Part shown: piece after piece, positions 62,094-64,000 of the stretch
Position numbering within the stretch: the stretch's first letter is position 1
Layout of the letters: each line of letters opens with the position of its first letter
Origin: Candidatus Gallimonas merdigallinarum
GTDB taxonomy: Bacteria; Bacillota; Clostridia; Christensenellales; Borkfalkiaceae
NCBI GenBank assembly: GCA_904373325.1
Contig: CAJFFP010000016.1
Span: 56,310-120,309, forward strand
Direction: 5' to 3'
Length of the DNA: 64,000 bases
The notes under the pieces: model-generated
Told to the model about the DNA's origin: nothing
The model's input: the letters and a program-made list of their open reading frames with translations, nothing else
The model's database searches: none
Made by a program: the position numbers and the translations under genes

Positions 62094-63125
62094 TCACATT
62101 TTCACGGCGACTTTCATCACGCCGTCCGCCCGCCGCTCGAACAGGTCGTACGCGCGGTCGAGTTCGGAAAACGCGAACGTATGCGTGATGAGGGGCGTGG
62201 TATCGATCTTCCCCTCCGCGACGAGCCGCATGATCTCGCCGCACTTGCAGCCGTCCACGCCGCCCGTCTTGAAGGTGAGGTTCTTCCCGTACATATCGGG
62301 GAGCGGCAGCATCTGCGGCGCGTCGTACAGCGCCGCGACGACAACGACGGCGTTGGGGCGCGCGCACTCCCAGCCGAGACGGAAGCTCTCCGCCGTGCCC
62401 GCCGCCTCGATGACCGCGTCCGCGCCGCCGTGTCCGCTGTGCTCGCGCACGAACGCCGCCGCATCTTCGGGCGCGACGGTCAGAACGTCGGGATAATGCT
62501 CGCGCACAAAGCGCAGGCGGACGGGATCTTTTTCGCAGACAATGACGCGTGCGGACGATTTCAGCCGCGCGCACAGCATGGCGCAGATCCCCGTCGGTCC
62601 CGCGCCGATGACGAGCACGGCATCTCCCTTTCCGATCTCGGCGATGTCCGCCGCCCAATACCCCGTCGCCAGAATATCGCCGACGAAGAGCGCCTGCTCG
62701 TCGGAGACGCCGTCGGGGATTTTTGTGAGACCCATGTCCGCGAACGGCACGCGGACAAACTCCGCCTGACCGCCGTCGATGCGGCAACCAAGCGCCCAAC
62801 CGCCGTCGCGGTCGGTGCAGTTGTTCACATATCCCCTGCGGCAGAAAAAGCACTCGCCGCAGAACGTTTCCACGTTGACGGCGACGCGGTCTCCCCGCGC
62901 GAACGGGACCGCCGCGCCCGCCTCCTCCACCACGCCCACCATCTCGTGCCCGACGGCGATCCCGGGGACGGCGCGCGGCACGGAGCCGTGCCTGATATGC
63001 AGATCGCTCGTGCAGATGCTCGCCAGCGTGACGCGCACCACCGCGTCGCGGTCGCCGAGCACGCGCGGCTTGGGTTTTTCCGTGAATGCGAATTTCCCCT
63101 TTGCAAGATAGGTATATGCCTTCAT
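62094..63125 (-). CDS. Zinc-dependent medium-chain alcohol dehydrogenase
   Basis: This is a 343-residue MDR-family oxidoreductase. Catalytic zinc ligands are seen in SICTSDLHIRHG and GHEMVGVVEEAG, structural-zinc cysteines in CGECFFCRRGYVNNC, and the NAD(P) Rossmann segment in VLVIGAGPTGICAMLCARLK. The overall pattern is near sorbitol/threonine dehydrogenase-like alcohol dehydrogenases; the substrate is unknown. I chose ATG 63125 with GGAGAGGTG; a second in-frame ATG at 63212 lies six bases after a TATAAT but would add 29 untypical Arg-rich residues. A CCGCGGCG hairpin sits just before the ribosome site. Confidence 0.88.
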   Translation of the reverse strand: MKAYTYLAKGKFAFTEKPKPRVLGDRDAVVRVTLASICTSDLHIRHGSVPRAVPGIAVGHEMVGVVEEAGAAVPFARGDRVAVNVETFCGECFFCRRGYVNNCTDRDGGWALGCRIDGGQAEFVRVPFADMGLTKIPDGVSDEQALFVGDILATGYWAADIAEIGKGDAVLVIGAGPTGICAMLCARLKSSARVIVCEKDPVRLRFVREHYPDVLTVAPEDAAAFVREHSGHGGADAVIEAAGTAESFRLGWECARPNAVVVVAALYDAPQMLPLPDMYGKNLTFKTGGVDGCKCGEIMRLVAEGKIDTTPLITHTFAFSELDRAYDLFERRADGVMKVAVKM

Positions 63126-63450
63126 GATCGCACCTCTCCGCGGCGTTTCCCGCCGCGGCGTCGTCTGAGAGCGAAACGCCGCCGTCAGACGCCGCCGAAA
63201 CGCCTCAGTCATGAATGTATTATACCATCTTTTTCAAGCCATTGCATGATTTATCTGCAAAAATTCCGATTTTCCCGCCCGCAACGCGCGGAGAAACCGC
63301 TTTTTCCGTCCGAATCTTCAAAAAATACTGCGGTTTATGGAACGTGTCGCAGCGCGTGGGATTGAGCGCGTACAGCTCCTGCCCGCCGTCCGTGTGTTTG
63401 TTGCGACACAATTTTATGGACACTCATTAAATAATGGGTATTAGCAGCAG

Positions 63451-63722
63451 AAAAAAAGTAACCCACCAGCTTAGCTGGTGGTTCTTCATTATACTTCGCC
63501 TGCGGCTCGTGCCGCCAAAGGCGGGGCGGGCATAGCCCTTGACTACTAGCCCGTGCGCGATGAGGGGTCATTCCCAATTCTGCCATTATGAACACTCTAA
63601 CACAAACCCCTCATCACCGCCTTCGGCGGAGCTTCCCCAAAAGGGGAAGCCTTTATTTTTACTCATCGGCATAAGCCTCTACTGAACCCCCGGACTATCC
63701 GGGGGTTTTCTAAATACAAAAA
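63451..63722 (+). repeat. Hairpin-rich intergenic repeat, copy 2 (IS200-like MITE candidate)
   Basis: It has the same organisation as 11169-11362: opening hairpin CCACCAGC-TTA-GCTGGTGG (63462-63481), long-range arms GATGAGGGGT/ACCCCTCATC (63559-63568 and 63606-63615), and closing hairpin CCCCCGGA-CTA-TCCGGGGG (63687-63705). It has about 65 extra bases after the first hairpin and an additional GCTTCCCC-AAAA-GGGGAAGC stem. The rest of the 63126-63798 gap holds the dehydrogenase leader and promoter and no convincing gene. Confidence 0.78.
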
Positions 63723-63748
63723 AGCGCACAGGTTTTCCACCTGTGCGC
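63717..63748 (-). terminator. Terminator of the right-edge partial gene
   Basis: GCGCACAGGT/ACCTGTGCGC arms (63724-63748) with six T on the minus strand, adjoining the end of the repeat. Confidence 0.82.
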
Positions 63749-63798
63749 CATGACGTTGCGGCTTGTATATTCCGTATATTCGAACATTTTCTCTCCTC

Positions 63799-64000
63799 TC
63801 ACATATATCTCGGGTCCTGCACTTCATCCCATATATTCTTCAACAGACTTCCGTCAATACTTGCAGATTTATAAAACTCATCCTTCGTCGGAAATGACCA
63901 GGCCTGCATTTCATTATAAAATAGTACCGAATAATCATTTCTGTAACATACACCATATTTTACACCTTTATAGGTAAAAGCCATTTCACTGTAAAAATCT
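63799..64000 (-). CDS. C-terminal part of an unrecognised protein (partial, AT-richer)
   Basis: The frame is open from the right edge of the window to the stop at 63799, so an ATG at 63984 is probably internal. About 66 residues are visible, rich in Tyr, Phe and Asn (AFTYKGVKYGVCYRNDYSVL; SFPTKDEFYKSASIDGSLLK). I do not recognise the family. The DNA is clearly more AT-rich than the rest of the window, and it lies directly beyond the hairpin repeat and a terminator, which suggests acquired DNA to the right. Confidence 0.55.
   Translation of the reverse strand, partial: DFYSEMAFTYKGVKYGVCYRNDYSVLFYNEMQAWSFPTKDEFYKSASIDGSLLKNIWDEVQDPRYM

Noticed and set aside
63220-63423. 67-codon minus-strand frame and the opposite plus-strand frame in the gap after the dehydrogenase
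   Set aside because: No ribosome site, no family, and it overlaps the probable dehydrogenase promoter. At most degraded sequence.

Overview
The window looks like a GC-rich Firmicute of the class Clostridia, probably an uncultured gut-type spore former. The signs are the sporulation pair yqfC-yqfD next to phoH, the block yqfC-yqfD-phoH-pgpH-ybeY-era-yqzL-recO, a T-box leader, strong SigA promoters and many Shine-Dalgarno starts. The family-level placement is inference. No rRNA, tRNA or CRISPR array was recognised. Most genes lie on the minus strand and follow one another in tight, often ATGA-overlapping operons.

Layout. 1-4.8 kb (+): leuCDB, a YggS protein and a zinc-dependent phospholipase-like protein. 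4.8-10.2 kb (-): queH and leuA behind a leucine T-box; perR-rubrerythrin; ruvX-DUF1292; a Myb-like protein with a small membrane protein. 10.3-12.3 kb: an unknown gene, an IS200-like hairpin repeat and a cyclophilin-like lipoprotein. 12.5-16.1 kb (-): rpmG-secE-nusG-rplK-rplA and rplJ-rplL with an L10 leader. 16.3-21.0 kb: a 1560-residue surface lipoprotein. 21.2-24.3 kb: nadABC. 24.3-30.2 kb: the sporulation and RNA-processing block. 30.3-32.5 kb: divergent gap and fba. 32.6-33.9 kb: a collagen-like lipoprotein whose promoter contains a poly-G tract. 34.0-36.7 kb: a two-gene potassium transporter split by repeats. 37.0-42.6 kb: a giant DUF4011/Vsr-like/DUF3320 helicase. 42.7-46.4 kb: tmk-rimM-trmD-rbgA-rnhB-yraN. 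46.4-50 kb: cdaA, a CdaR-like micropeptide, DUF1015 and lysC. 50-55 kb: GH31 glycosidase-comEC-holA. 55.1-61.5 kb: the F-type ATP synthase operon. 61.5-64 kb: an unknown gene, a zinc alcohol dehydrogenase, a second copy of the hairpin repeat, and the AT-richer C-terminal end of an unrelated gene.

Strongest observations. The ATP synthase has no stand-alone delta gene. A delta C-terminal-like domain is fused to the N-terminus of alpha, and the c subunit has an extra N-terminal membrane segment with an acidic linker. The collagen-like lipoprotein promoter has nine consecutive G residues in a 19-bp spacer, a plausible phase switch. Several genes (ruvX, yqfC, the gene at 62024, nearly tmk) have a -10 box about six bases from the ATG, which implies leaderless mRNAs. 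phoH seems to use an ACG start. Two hairpin-rich intergenic repeats differ by compensatory base changes.
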